A stretch of 64,000 nucleotides of DNA from Akkermansiaceae bacterium (GCA_024233135.1 JACKPZ010000004.1:207124-271123), one strand, 5' to 3'. Positions 18,201 to 27,181 are shown, numbered from the stretch's first letter. The notes: generated by a model from the letters alone, not told the origin. A program made the numbers and translations.

Positions 18201-20260
18201 GCCCCATCATCGAACAGCACCGACTGACCCACCGAATAGCTGGTGGCACCACCGGTGTTCTGCCAGTTGTTTTCGCTCGTGTTCCAATCCGCGCTCACGC
18301 CGCCGGTCCATTCGAGTGGATCGCCCGTGATGACGAGCACGATGGTGCCGCCGATGTCTTCGATCGAGGCCGTCTGCCCCGGTGCCAGGGCGGGCGTGAG
18401 AGTCCCAATCACGAAGTCGGTGGCGACAGTGCCTGAATATCCGCCGGCGTGATCGATGAGATCGTATTGCCAGCCGCCCGGATCGCCCGTCCAGAGGCCG
18501 GCGGTGTTGGTGACATCCACGGAAATCACACCGTTGGCAGGAGTGGTCGTGAGGGCTGTGTTGATGAGGACGACCTGGTCCATCGTGTCACCGGTGGCCT
18601 GCAGATCGAGTTTCGCGTCCCCGTCGAAGACCAGGGTGTCGACCGTGAGGTCGCCGAGTCCGCCGTTGCCCGCGGAGACCGTGTTGGTCGAAAGGTCCGC
18701 CACCGTCACGGTGCCGGAGATTTGGCCCGCACCATCGACGGAGCCGTCGTTGATCGCCACCGGAATGGAGGATGGCAGGGTGCCCGACATGGCGAAACCA
18801 CCGCCGCCGGTGACGGTGACGCTGGGCGTGTTGTCGATGGACCCGCTGAAATCGACAGCCAACGTCGCGCCGTCGATGGATGTCGCGCCGGTGTAGGTAT
18901 TGACGCCGCCAAGGGTGACCGAACCGCCGGAGGCGCCCTGCACGGTGAGTCCACCACCGGTGGAAATGCCATCCTCCAACAGCGGTTGGTTGATGGTGCC
19001 GTCGCGGCCGTTGGGATCGATGACCGCGCCGGCGGATTTGACATTGGCCGCGGTGAGGCCGGACATGAAGGTGTTGGATCCGTCGTGATTGCCCGCAATC
19101 TTGAGGGTGCCGCCGTTGAAGTTGAAGGTGCCGCTCCCCGCGCCCTTCGCGATGTAGCCGACTTCCAGCGTTCCCCCATCCAGGTTGACGGTGCCGGAGG
19201 ATCCCGCAAGAACGCCCAAACGGAAACCGTCACCCGTGACGTTGTTGTTCACCGTGACGTGGCCGTTGTCCACGAGGTCGAGCGTTCCGGTGCCGCCCTC
19301 CCCGATGAACATCTTCCGATCGCCACCGGTCTGGAACGTCGCGTTGCCGCCAACCTCGAGAGTTCCCTGCGAACCCGCGAAGGAACCGACCACGGCGAAG
19401 GAACCCACGGTGCTTGTCGCGGCGGTCACCGAAGCGTTGCCCGACATCGTGTAGGTGGCCACGTTGGTGCCGCCCCGGCCGACCACGAACCACGCGCCGC
19501 TCGTGATCGAGCCACCCGACTGCACCGCCGTTGTCGCACCGTTTCCACCGCCCCAGAACTCGCCACCGGTGGTGATCGAGCCGCCGCTCATGTTGAAGAA
19601 GCTGCTGCCGCCCTGGTTGCTCCACTGGTTGCCGCCAACCTCGAAGCTGCCGGTGAGGTTCACCGCGCCGTTGTCGATGTTGAAGGTGGAGGTCGGGCCG
19701 CCACCGGTGGAACCGATCTCGATCTCACCGCCGGTGATGGTCCCGGAGGTGTTGACGTTCATCGTGGACGTCGTGTTGGCATCCCAGCCGAGGTTGATCT
19801 TGCCGAAGTTCGCGATGCTGCCGCTGCCTTGGGCGAAACCCGTGAACGTGCCGCCGGTGCCGGAGGTCAGCGCGAGGTTGTAGGTCGCGTTGGCCGGGCC
19901 GGTGCCGTTGTTGAAGCCCATGATGATCCAGTTGTTGTTCCCGGTCGAGAACGTGCCCGAATGGTGGTCCAGCCGGCCCGTGGTGTTGGCGCCGGTGCTG
20001 ATGTTGAGGTCCCAGCCCAGCGTGAGGTCCGCTGTGAGAACCGGAATCGCGTTGGAGATGTTGTTGATGAACAGCGATCCGTTTCCGGGCCCCGGCAGGC
20101 CGTTGTCGAAGTTGGCGGGATTCGTCATGTCCGATGACAGGGCGTTTCCTGTCCACGCGGTGTCCGCTTCGACGGATGCGAGCGAAGCGAATGAGATGAC
20201 CACGATGGACGACAACGTGGTGCCGGCCATCAGCCGGAATTTCTGGAATTTGGGTTTCAT
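15269..20260 (-). CDS. Giant secreted beta-strand-repeat protein (N-type A, non-PEP C-terminus)
   Basis: A 1663-residue exported protein (signal MKPKFQKFRLMAGTTLSSIV, cleavage near SVEA). Almost the whole chain is glycine/threonine/asparagine-rich 'autotransporter-associated beta strand' repeats such as LTLSGANTFTADFALEAGQL and KTGAGKLVLNGSN, which fold as a long parallel beta helix. No outer-membrane barrel is present, so the autotransporter name is only by similarity. The last 130 residues are the shared C-terminal module (GFGLDPADQDPTDNPDNDTL, then FFGRVKVEN). Residues about 70-410 are almost identical to the next gene upstream. A surface or matrix fibre role is inferred. Confidence 0.8.
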   Translation of the reverse strand: MKPKFQKFRLMAGTTLSSIVVISFASLASVEADTAWTGNALSSDMTNPANFDNGLPGPGNGSLFINNISNAIPVLTADLTLGWDLNISTGANTTGRLDHHSGTFSTGNNNWIIMGFNNGTGPANATYNLALTSGTGGTFTGFAQGSGSIANFGKINLGWDANTTSTMNVNTSGTITGGEIEIGSTGGGPTSTFNIDNGAVNLTGSFEVGGNQWSNQGGSSFFNMSGGSITTGGEFWGGGNGATTAVQSGGSITSGAWFVVGRGGTNVATYTMSGNASVTAATSTVGSFAVVGSFAGSQGTLEVGGNATFQTGGDRKMFIGEGGTGTLDLVDNGHVTVNNNVTGDGFRLGVLAGSSGTVNLDGGTLEVGYIAKGAGSGTFNFNGGTLKIAGNHDGSNTFMSGLTAANVKSAGAVIDPNGRDGTINQPLLEDGISTGGGLTVQGASGGSVTLGGVNTYTGATSIDGATLAVDFSGSIDNTPSVTVTGGGGFAMSGTLPSSIPVAINDGSVDGAGQISGTVTVADLSTNTVSAGNGGLGDLTVDTLVFDGDAKLDLQATGDTMDQVVLINTALTTTPANGVISVDVTNTAGLWTGDPGGWQYDLIDHAGGYSGTVATDFVIGTLTPALAPGQTASIEDIGGTIVLVITGDPLEWTGGVSADWNTSENNWQNTGGATSYSVGQSVLFDDGASELIVNLAENVEPGLVQFSNFLDDYVISSSGGFGINGGASLVIDNGGKVTIETDNSYTGSTTITDGALVLTGNGSINDSSSINVGLLGELVFESTGSVEYGNPITGAGNVSPFVGSAAITKRGTGTLTLSGANTFTADFALEAGQLNLNSAGALGAGPGIFIITGGILDNTSGGTVNLAPNKAVDLNADLSFIGTNDLYLSNGVVTPDADRTIEIQSGIFGMGAINDAGAGYSLTKTGAGKLVLNGSNIAGNLDIQTGIVGINQDLLCAAPIGAGILQNEGTVGNKWAFFTGNTDVTSAVQLRDKDPLAAHTFKLGLVKQGTGSLTLTNAANSTSGQLQVESGTLVLNAGVYARNAAGGGTFVNAPAASLVGSVAARDGVLVIDGATVDYDCSQNDGTQAWHQTLSVGTNATAAGAVKLVSGSLDTFRALDIGYAAGSYGGYTQTGGTATVGGFVVMGGFGSNAVFNQSSGTFIHNGPMTASANNAAGVGIIRLSGDAVYNCNNTSPFPFWIGENGRGELNIEDGAALTLANTGSGVTIGGFAGSSGVVNLLGGSLTAKQVVKGAGAGRLNFNGGSLVANAGSGAFLSGLDVAYVHSGGGTIDNGGNAITIGQGLQAPTGNGVSATGLTVSGGGYIDTPVVTITGGGGTGATAVAEIDANGDLSAIVITNPGVNYTSAPTFTLTGGGANATGAVGGTATLVPNVSGGMLFTGGGTTTLTGVNRYKGGSVVDAGTSVTVTFGGEITVAPTANTVTSKVAGAGNVTFQGKLRVDATGADITDGNSWHVVDVAGTTYDSSFGVSIAGVLDLTPQGDGVTHIGVDGANTWTYSETTGVLSLSIAAGGGYGTWITGFGLDPADQDPTDNPDNDTLSNLGEYYIGRDPSQSDGAASTVSKIGTDLIVTFTRSDLAVANGDVTGILSYGSDLAGWTDVVVPAASGTVGGVSFVITDGSPNDTVVATIPTGGAPEFFGRVKVEN
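19040..20017. repeat. Copy 1 of a 978-bp near-identical intergenic-pair repeat
   Basis: This segment aligns without gaps to 21027-22004 at a fixed offset of 1987 bp. By eye I count fewer than about ten mismatches. It encodes the shared N-terminal repeat region of two adjacent genes. Similarity drops sharply at both ends, where the signal peptides and downstream repeats differ. Confidence 0.9.
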
Positions 20261-20350
20261 GGGTTTGGGTATTGGGTTTGTTTGTGAAATCAGGCGCGGT
20301 TGTCCCGCGGATCACGAAGGCGTCTCTTGACCGACGGGAAGCGGGGGAAC

Positions 20351-20403
20351 AAAGAAACCGGCTGCGTTGAAACCATGGATCACGGTCCCCTCGCAGCCGG
20401 TTT
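20351..20403 (-). terminator. Terminator-like hairpin after the 606-aa PEP-CTERM repeat protein
   Basis: A perfect 12-bp inverted repeat (AAACCGGCTGCG at 20355-20366 and CGCAGCCGGTTT at 20392-20403) with a 25-nt loop. On the minus strand it is followed by the T-rich TTTCTTTGTT. The long loop makes it weaker than the other terminators, so read-through into the gene at 20260 is possible. Confidence 0.6.
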
Positions 20404-20426
20404 GGGAATCAAATTGAAGGGGATGT

Positions 20427-22247
20427 TCAGGCGCTTCGGCGGCGGCGCAGCAGGGTGAGCAGGCCGATGCTGCCGAGAAGCGCGGCTCCCGGTTCGGGAA
20501 TCACAACCAGGTCGAGGCTTCCTTGCTCGAACCATGCGAACTTGTTCGCACCGAGCGTGTATTTGTTCGCCTCACCCCAGTTCTGGATGTTGAGCGCGGA
20601 GAAGTCCGTGGCGGTGGTGTCGATCAAGGTGTAGGTGCCATCGGCCGTGGCGGCGGAAAGTCCCACCAGATCGTCCACGCCGAAGGAGGGATCGAGCGAG
20701 ACGGTTCCGGTCACGCTGAGGGTGTCGGTTTCGCTGAACGCGAACTTGGCGCCGGCGTCGAGGGACAGGTTGCCGTCGAGCGCCCCGCCACCGCCGATGG
20801 TGGCGCCGTTCGCCACGCTCACCGCACCGCCGCCGAGGGAACCGGTCACAAACAAGCTGCCGGCGGAAACCACGGTGGCGCCGGTGTAGGTGTTCGCACC
20901 GCCGAGAACCAGAGTGCCGGTGCCTTGCTTGGTGAGGCCGCCGCCGCCACCCGCATCGAGCAGGTTCTGAGAGATCACGACGTCGGCCGCGCTGCCGTTG
21001 GTGTCGACGACCGCGCCGCCGCTTTCGACATTGGCCGCGGTAAGGCCCGACATGAAGGTGTTGGATCCGTTGTGATTGCCCGCAACCTTGAGGGTGCCGC
21101 CGTTGAAGTTGAAGGTGCCGCTCCCCGCGCCCTTCGCGATGTAGCCGACTTCCAGCGTTCCCCCATCCAGGTTGACGGTGCCGGAGGATCCCGCAAGAAC
21201 GCCCAGACGGAAACCGTCACCCGTGACGTTGTTGTTCACCGTGACGTGGCCGTTGTCCACGAGGTCGAGCGTTCCGGTGCCGCCCTCCCCGATGAACATC
21301 TTCCGGTTGCCACCGGTCTGGAACGTCGCGTTGCCGCCAACCTCGAGAGTTCCCTGCGAACCCGCGAAGGAACCGACCACGGCGAAGGAACCCACGGTGC
21401 TCGTCGCGGCGGTCACCGAAGCGTTGCCCGACATCGTGTAGGTGGCCACGTTGGTGCCGCCCCGGCCGACCACGAACCACGCGCCGCTCGTGATCGAGCC
21501 ACCCGACTGCACCGCCGTTGTCGCACCGTTTCCACCGCCCCAGAACTCGCCACCGGTGGTGATCGAGCCGCCGCTCATGTTGAAGAAGCTGCTGCCGCCC
21601 TGGTTGCTCCACTGGTTGCCGCCAACCTCGAAGCTGCCGGTGAGGTTCACCGCGCCGTTGTCGATGTTGAAGGTGGAGGTCGGGCCGCCACCGGTGGAAC
21701 CGATCTCGATCTCACCGCCGGTGATGGTCCCGGAGGTGTTGACGTTCATCGTGGACGTCGTGTTGGCATCCCAGCCGAGGTTGATCTTGCCGAAGTTCGC
21801 GATGCTGCCGCTGCCTTGGGCGAAACCCGTGAACGTGCCGCCGGTGCCGGAGGTCAGCGCGAGGTTGTAGGTCGCGTTGGCCGGGCCGGTGCCGTTGTTG
21901 AAGCCCATGATGATCCAGTTGTTGTTCCCGGTCGAGAACGTGCCCGAATGGTGGTCCAGCCGGCCCGTGGTGTTGGCGCCGGTGCTGATGTTGAGGTCCC
22001 AGCCAATGCTGAGGTCGGAAGTCAGGACCGGCACGTTCGACGAAACGTTGTTGATGAACAGCGATCCGTTCCCGGTGCCGGGCAAGCCATTGTCGAAGTT
22101 ACCGACATCCGTCATGTCGGAGCTGTTGGCGCCCGTCCATGCGGTGTCCGCGGAGGCGGAAAATGGAATGGCGGTGACGGTGAACGCGCTGACGATTGCC
22201 AGCGGACGAGACATGGACGACCGGAGAAATCCGATTCTTGGCTTCAT
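20427..22247 (-). CDS. Secreted beta-strand-repeat protein with PEP-CTERM tail (N-type A)
   Basis: A 606-residue protein. The ATG at 22247 gives a signal peptide (MKPRIGFLRSSMSRPLAIVS, cleavage near SASA); further upstream the frame is open but contains the secretome box. Residues about 55-385 are nearly identical to the neighbouring 1663-residue protein. A repeat (LVLGGANTYTGATVVSAGSL) follows, then a conserved pre-tail domain (TDTLSVTGTVSLDPSFGVDD, IQNWGEANKYTLGANKFAW). The tail is PEP-CTERM: VIPEPGAALLGSIGLLTLL then RRRR. Exosortase-dependent sorting is expected from the tail. The pre-tail domain is shared with the protein starting at 29071. Confidence 0.82.
   Translation of the reverse strand: MKPRIGFLRSSMSRPLAIVSAFTVTAIPFSASADTAWTGANSSDMTDVGNFDNGLPGTGNGSLFINNVSSNVPVLTSDLSIGWDLNISTGANTTGRLDHHSGTFSTGNNNWIIMGFNNGTGPANATYNLALTSGTGGTFTGFAQGSGSIANFGKINLGWDANTTSTMNVNTSGTITGGEIEIGSTGGGPTSTFNIDNGAVNLTGSFEVGGNQWSNQGGSSFFNMSGGSITTGGEFWGGGNGATTAVQSGGSITSGAWFVVGRGGTNVATYTMSGNASVTAATSTVGSFAVVGSFAGSQGTLEVGGNATFQTGGNRKMFIGEGGTGTLDLVDNGHVTVNNNVTGDGFRLGVLAGSSGTVNLDGGTLEVGYIAKGAGSGTFNFNGGTLKVAGNHNGSNTFMSGLTAANVESGGAVVDTNGSAADVVISQNLLDAGGGGGLTKQGTGTLVLGGANTYTGATVVSAGSLFVTGSLGGGAVSVANGATIGGGGALDGNLSLDAGAKFAFSETDTLSVTGTVSLDPSFGVDDLVGLSAATADGTYTLIDTTATDFSALNIQNWGEANKYTLGANKFAWFEQGSLDLVVIPEPGAALLGSIGLLTLLRRRRSA
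21027..22004. repeat. Copy 2 of the 978-bp near-identical repeat
   Basis: The partner of 19040-20017. Visible differences include ccgatcg versus ccggttg and cccaaacgg versus cccagacgg. They leave the reading frame intact and change only a few residues (for example D/N before RKMFIGEGG). Confidence 0.9.
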
Positions 22248-22328
22248 GGGGTGGTATGTGGGTTTTTGGGGATATAAGGATTCGGAATCGGAAGGCGTTG
22301 AACGCACGAAATCCGGGCCTCGAACGTA

Positions 22329-22358
22329 AAAAGCGGAAAACCATCGAGAAACCCGGCA
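22329..22358 (-). promoter_or_regulatory. Conserved secretome box upstream of the 606-aa PEP-CTERM protein
   Basis: Minus-strand reading: TGCCGG at positions 1-6, CCGCT at 23-27, T at 30, with CGCT ending 85 bp before the ATG at 22247. This is the most divergent of the ten copies (C at position 3, TTT at 19-21). A T/A-rich run (22364-22371) precedes it. The rest of the 362-bp intergenic space 22248-22609 shows no other feature I can support. Confidence 0.55.
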
Positions 22359-22609
22359 CGAATCCGACATTTTTTTCATCGACCGGGAAAGAATGTGGGA
22401 TAGCCAGCTCCGGAAACCAGTTTCTCGTGCGGAAAACTCCCGGCGAAACGGGAGGCCCACCCGGCCCGGAACCCCGCGAATCGCTCGATTCGACTGGCTG
22501 GTTGCATTCTCCCGGCTCCGAGCGTATTCCCCTTCGATCCGCCCGCGATGGGCCCGGTCCCCCCCCGCCCCGCCCGCGGGAAGGAGCGGATCGAGGAGGA
22601 AGCAACCAC

Positions 22610-22990
22610 ATGGAGGAAACATTCCAGTTCACCCGAGAAGCATCCGGATGCATGTTCAAGATCCAGGGCCGGATTGAAAAAGAGGACATGCGCCGTCTCG
22701 CGCTCCGGCAGACCGGCGACGACATGGAGGACACAGGGGACTACATGATCGTGGACCTGCTGGACGCGGACTACTCGCTGATTTCCGAGCGGGACATCAG
22801 CATGGTCATCACCCACACCTTCGAGTCGACCTTTGAGCACCGGGACATGAAACTCGCCATCGTGGCCACCGATCCGCAGGTGGTGCGGATGACCGAATAC
22901 TACCTTTCCGTCATGGAGAAGATGGACCGCGAGTGGGCTCCGCGGATGTTCGAAACGGTCGAGGAAGCCCGCGCCTGGGTGGAAGGCTGA
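22610..22990 (+). CDS. SpoIIAA/STAS-like small cytoplasmic protein
   Basis: A 126-residue protein without a signal peptide. The start at 22610 has a strong ribosome-binding site (GGAGGA about 8 bp upstream). The sequence alternates strands and helices (YMIVDLLDADYSLISERDIS, HRDMKLAIVATDPQVVRMTE) and ends in the helix ETVEEARAWVEG, the pattern of SpoIIAA-like/STAS-type proteins. These often act as regulatory or lipid/nucleotide-binding modules. It lacks an obvious phosphorylatable Ser motif. It is the only non-exported product among the repeat-protein genes and is oriented opposite to them. Confidence 0.6.
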   Translation: MEETFQFTREASGCMFKIQGRIEKEDMRRLALRQTGDDMEDTGDYMIVDLLDADYSLISERDISMVITHTFESTFEHRDMKLAIVATDPQVVRMTEYYLSVMEKMDREWAPRMFETVEEARAWVEG

Positions 22991-23019
22991 GTGTCGCGGC
23001 GGCCGTTTCGTTTCCCCGG

Positions 23020-23062
23020 AAACGAAAAAACTCCCGCCCCCGCGGAGAGCGGAGACGGGAGT
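23020..23062 (-). terminator. Terminator between convergent genes
   Basis: A GC-rich stem (ACTCCCG about 23030-23036 with CGGGAGT about 23056-23062) is followed on the minus strand by TTTTTT. A second small hairpin (CGTTTCC/GGAAACG) lies just beyond. It serves the minus-strand gene ending at 23091 and may also slow transcription of the plus-strand gene ending at 22990. Confidence 0.75.
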
Positions 23063-23090
23063 GGAATTTCAGGGCCCGGAGGCCGCGGGG

Positions 23091-26000
23091 TCATTTCACC
23101 ACTTTCACGCGGGCGAAGAACTCGGTCGCGCTGGAGGTGGGGATGCTGGCCACGATGGAGTCGGTCGGATCGCCATCGGTGATGGTGAAGACCACACCGC
23201 CGACGGTGCCGCTGGTCGCGGGAACCTCGACTTCGGTCCAACCGGCAAGGTCGTTGCCGTATTCGATGAGGATCGTCACGTCCGCCGAGGTGAGCGAGAG
23301 GTCGCTGCGTTCGAAGCTGAGTTCGAAGTTCGCGCCGTTCTTGACGCCGGTGGAGGCGGCTCCTTCGCCGACGCTCGGATCACGGCCGAGGACATACTCG
23401 ACGATGTTGGAAACGCCGTCGTTGTCCGGATCGTCGGTCGGATCCTGATCGGCCGGGTCGAGGCCGAAGCCGGCGATCCAGTCGTCGAAGCCGCCGGCCG
23501 CGGCGCCCACCTGGATCAGGCCGGTGCCGGTGATCAGGGCGCTTTCGGTGCCAGCGCCCGAGCCGACCGGACCGAAGGTGCCCGGGGTGGTGATCACGCC
23601 GCTGCCGAGGTCGATGCCGGCGACCACTTCGGTGCCGGTGACATCGACGAGGGCGGTAGCCCCGATGGTGAGCGTGCCGGTGTCCGGCAGTGAGGATCCG
23701 TCAACCGCGAGCGTTCCGGCGCTGACGATGGTGTCACCGGTGTAGGTGTGGACGGCGTTCGCCAAAGACAAGGTGCCCAGACCGGTCTTGGTCAGGTTGC
23801 CGGTGCCCGTGATGGGATTGTTGCCTGTGGGCGAGTAACCGATGGCAAACCCGTTGGTGTCGATCGTGGCGCCACCGGCTCCGATGGTGATTCCAGCCGC
23901 ATTGTTCCAGAAATTGAAGAACGTCGCGTTGTCTCCGGTTGCGCGGATTGTGCCATTGTCAACATTGACGACTCCCGTAGCGGCCGTGCCGGTGCCCGAG
24001 GCGAGCCAGGCGGTCTCAAGCACACCGCCCGTGTTGACGTTCACCACGCCCTCCCATGCATCCACGCCGCCAAGAGCCTCGATCGAGCCGTTGGTCTCGA
24101 CGTTGAGCGTGCCGGTGCCGAGGTCGATCCGGCCCCAGTCGGTGATCTGGCCGCTGTTCTTCACGTTCACGGTTCCGATGCCCATCCACATGTAGTAGTC
24201 GGCAGCGGAAACGTCGAAGGCACCGTCGATCGTGCCTCCGTCCACGTTGACCACGTGGGCTCCGGACGCGCCGCGGAACTGGATGTTCGAACCGCCTTGG
24301 AAGTTCACCACGCCGGTGCCGGTCACGTTGAGTTGCGCGTCCGCGGCGGTGTTCCAATCACCGACCTTGAGCCAGCGCAGGGTGCTCGTTCCGACGTTCA
24401 GGGTTCCGGCGGAAACGTTGACCACGCCGCTGGCGCCCGCGGCTCCGTAGCCGCCGACCGTGACGTCGTTTTCGTTGTTCCAGATGCCGCCGGTGATGTT
24501 GAGGGTTCCGGATTGGGTGTCCGCGACATCGCCGCCCGCACCCACCGCGGTGACACCCGACACATCGACGGTCGCACCGGTGGGAACGTTCATGGTGGCG
24601 GTGGTCGAACCTGCGGCGATCGCGACGGAGGAGGCGCTCACACCGGCCGCGGCATCGAGGATTCCGCCGTTCACCTGCAACGCGTTCGTCACGGACATGT
24701 CGCCGTTGACCGCGAGGGTTCCGGCACCGGTCTTGGTGAGCCCGGCACCCGCATCCACGGTGGAATTCAGCGTGATGTCCGCGGCGCCGGCGATGGACTG
24801 GTCGAAGGTGAGGAACAGCGGAACGTTGATCACCTGCTCGTTCGACGAGTTGTTGGTGATGCCGTAGTTGATGGTGAGATCCTCACCACCGTCCTCGCTG
24901 ATCGTCACGTTGCCGGCCGAGGCGTCGTAGGTGAGGCTGTTGATCTCGAAGTAGTCACCGAGAAGGGTGGCCTCATTGGAAGATCCATCGGCGGAGAAGG
25001 TCACGTCGGTGGAGATGCCGGGGCCGGTGACCGTGCTGGCCGCGCCGCTGTCGTCCTGCGCCCAGTTGAAGTTTCCACCGCTGTCGGCGGAGCTCCAGTA
25101 TGCGTCCACACCACCCTTCCAGAAGGCGGCGGCGGGCGAGAGCGAACTGATCACCAGTTGCAGGTCGTTTCCGGAAACCTGGAGTTCCCAGTCGTAGCCG
25201 ATGGGGGCGGAACTGACGAGGTCGAAGTCGTTGACGTCGATTCCCGCCGCGCCGCTGATGAGCGTGCGGGTGCCCACGGAAATGGATCCGACGGGTTCGA
25301 CTTCCACGGTAACGAGGCCGGTCGGAGCGTTGTAGGTTCCGGTGACGGCGACCTGGTCGGCGTTTCCACCGCCGACTTCAAAAGTCATGGTGTTGCCCGT
25401 GCCGAGCGTCAGGCTCGGGACGGTGAGGAGCCCGGTCGAGAGGTTGTTGACGAAATGCAGTTCCGCATCGTCCTCGATGACCAGCGGACCGGCGAGCGTT
25501 CCGGTGCCACCGAGCTTGGTGAAGGCCGCCACCGTGGTGGTGCCGGTGATGTTGGCTCCGGCGGCAAGCGTGACCTTGCCCTCGCCGATCACATTGAGAT
25601 CACCACCGGTCGTGGGCGCTTCGAGCAGGGTGTTTTTGACGGTGACGTTCCAGAAGTCGGTATCGATGGTGAGGCCGCCGGAACCGACGTTCACCGCGCC
25701 ACCAACGACATTGATGAAATTCGCGTTGTCCGCCGTGCACTCAAGCGTGGCGTCGTCGAGATTCAAGGTATCGGCCGCCGAACCGGAGATCTCGTCCACC
25801 TGGACCAGGCTGCCGCCGGTGATGTTGGTGGTGCTGACGCCCGCGGAGCCCTGGTGCATGACGATCGCCGTGCCGCCGACGAGCGAGTTGACGGTGGCGT
25901 TGTCGATATCGAGCAAACGGGTACCGCTGTTGCCATCGATGCCGAAGCGGATGTCGGTGCCCGCATCGAGGTTGAGCGTGGCGCCGTTGCTGATCGTCAT

Positions 26001-26894
26001 CGTCACGTCGATGGGGTCGTATTGACCGAGGATCACCCAGCGGGTGGTGCCCGAAGCGACGTTCACTTCCGTTCCGGCACCGGTGATGGTCATTTCGGCG
26101 GCGGTTCCCGTGTTGCCGGCGAAGCCGAGTTTGAGGTCGTTTTCGATGTTCAGCGTGCCGCCGGAAATGGTCGCGCTGCTGGTGCCCGAGGTGACAGCCA
26201 ACCCGAGGTGGCCGACTTCAAACAAGTTTCCGACATTCATTTCGCCGCCGGTCATGTTGAAGTCGCCAGCTGCAACCGTGCCCTGGCCGAAGAAATCGGA
26301 TCCGATCTGGACGTCACCACTGACGTTCACGGTTCCGGCGTCGAGATTGAAGGTTCCGCCCGAAGTCGGCAGGTTCCCGCCATCGGTGACGTTGTTGGGG
26401 GCGACATAGATGCCGGACGCGGTGAGCGAGCCGGTCGTATTGACGTTGAGGACGCCGGTCGAGCCATAGAGGCCGACGAGGATGTTGCCGTTGCCGTTGA
26501 GCGCTCCCGAGGTGTAGCTACCGCTGCCGGTGATGTTCAAGGTGGCGTTGCCGGCCCAGTCGCCCACTTTGGTCCAATAGTTCGCGCTCAGAGACCCCGA
26601 GGTGATGTTCAACGTGCCGGACGTCGGATTGGTGAGACTTCCGCCCGTGACGCCGAGAAGGAGGTCGTTCGGGTTCCAACTGATCACAGTGTTGACGACG
26701 ACGGTATCGCCGTTCTCGATCAGATTGTTGTCGGTATTCGTTCCCGTCCAGTTGGCGGGATTGGAATACAGGGAGTCACCGCCGCCGTTGTTCCAAAGGT
26801 AGTCCGCCAGAGCGGATTGGGTGAGAAGCGCCGCCATGGTGAAGGACAGGGAGGCACCGGCCAGGAGGCGGGATGTGCGGAATTTGGGTTTCAT
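23091..26894 (-). CDS. Giant secreted beta-strand-repeat protein (N-type B, non-PEP C-terminus)
   Basis: A 1267-residue exported protein. The ATG at 26894 gives a signal peptide (MKPKFRTSRLLAGASLSFTM, cleavage near SALA). Its N-terminal region (YLWNNGGGDSLYSNPANWTG, ISWNPNDLLLGVTGGSL) is shared with the gene at 27182-29071. Repeats of the autotransporter-associated beta-strand type follow (LTKTGLGTLSLANAVHTYTG). The C-terminal module is GFGLDPADQDPTDDPDNDGV...EYVLGRDP...FFARVKVVK, close to that of the 15269-20260 protein. Export and surface display are inferred. Confidence 0.8.
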   Translation of the reverse strand: MKPKFRTSRLLAGASLSFTMAALLTQSALADYLWNNGGGDSLYSNPANWTGTNTDNNLIENGDTVVVNTVISWNPNDLLLGVTGGSLTNPTSGTLNITSGSLSANYWTKVGDWAGNATLNITGSGSYTSGALNGNGNILVGLYGSTGVLNVNTTGSLTASGIYVAPNNVTDGGNLPTSGGTFNLDAGTVNVSGDVQIGSDFFGQGTVAAGDFNMTGGEMNVGNLFEVGHLGLAVTSGTSSATISGGTLNIENDLKLGFAGNTGTAAEMTITGAGTEVNVASGTTRWVILGQYDPIDVTMTISNGATLNLDAGTDIRFGIDGNSGTRLLDIDNATVNSLVGGTAIVMHQGSAGVSTTNITGGSLVQVDEISGSAADTLNLDDATLECTADNANFINVVGGAVNVGSGGLTIDTDFWNVTVKNTLLEAPTTGGDLNVIGEGKVTLAAGANITGTTTVAAFTKLGGTGTLAGPLVIEDDAELHFVNNLSTGLLTVPSLTLGTGNTMTFEVGGGNADQVAVTGTYNAPTGLVTVEVEPVGSISVGTRTLISGAAGIDVNDFDLVSSAPIGYDWELQVSGNDLQLVISSLSPAAAFWKGGVDAYWSSADSGGNFNWAQDDSGAASTVTGPGISTDVTFSADGSSNEATLLGDYFEINSLTYDASAGNVTISEDGGEDLTINYGITNNSSNEQVINVPLFLTFDQSIAGAADITLNSTVDAGAGLTKTGAGTLAVNGDMSVTNALQVNGGILDAAAGVSASSVAIAAGSTTATMNVPTGATVDVSGVTAVGAGGDVADTQSGTLNITGGIWNNENDVTVGGYGAAGASGVVNVSAGTLNVGTSTLRWLKVGDWNTAADAQLNVTGTGVVNFQGGSNIQFRGASGAHVVNVDGGTIDGAFDVSAADYYMWMGIGTVNVKNSGQITDWGRIDLGTGTLNVETNGSIEALGGVDAWEGVVNVNTGGVLETAWLASGTGTAATGVVNVDNGTIRATGDNATFFNFWNNAAGITIGAGGATIDTNGFAIGYSPTGNNPITGTGNLTKTGLGTLSLANAVHTYTGDTIVSAGTLAVDGSSLPDTGTLTIGATALVDVTGTEVVAGIDLGSGVITTPGTFGPVGSGAGTESALITGTGLIQVGAAAGGFDDWIAGFGLDPADQDPTDDPDNDGVSNIVEYVLGRDPSVGEGAASTGVKNGANFELSFERSDLSLTSADVTILIEYGNDLAGWTEVEVPATSGTVGGVVFTITDGDPTDSIVASIPTSSATEFFARVKVVK

Positions 26895-27002
26895 GGGGAT
26901 GTTTGTAGTTGGGAGTTTTGTTTCGACGTCTCGGTCGCGGCGGAATCGGGGTTCGGATGGGTTCCGGAAAACGGCGAATCGGATCCGCGGTCGTTCATAC
27001 GG

Positions 27003-27032
27003 AGAAGCGGGTTCGCCACGCGGACTGCGCCA
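27003..27032 (-). promoter_or_regulatory. Conserved secretome box upstream of the 1267-aa repeat protein
   Basis: Minus-strand reading: TGGCGC at 1-6 (continuing AGT), GAACCCGCT ending at 27, T at 30, then TATGAA. CGCT ends 112 bp before the ATG at 26894. A run of nine A on the plus strand (27041-27049) lies directly upstream, like an UP element. Confidence 0.7.
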
Positions 27033-27114
27033 CACGCTCGAAAAAAAAATTTCGCCGGCATCAAAGAACGCCCGATGAGGCTTTCCGCCCCGGTCGGCGT
27101 CACCACGCAGAAAC

Positions 27115-27146
27115 GAAAAACGCGGCGGGGTGGTCTCCCCGCCGCG
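27115..27146 (-). terminator. Rho-independent terminator of the 629-aa PEP-CTERM protein gene
   Basis: A strong stem (CGCGGCGGGG/CCCCGCCGCG, 27121-27146) with a 6-nt loop is followed on the minus strand by TTTTT (27120-27116). It lies 35 bp past the stop. Confidence 0.88.
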
Positions 27147-27181
27147 CTATGGATTTCAAATCATCGGATCCGGAGATCTCG

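Noticed and set aside
20300..20370. CCGCTTCCC on the minus strand upstream of the 1663-aa repeat gene as another copy of the ten-copy element
   Set aside because: No TGGCG at the required distance (CGCAGC instead) and C rather than T at position 30.
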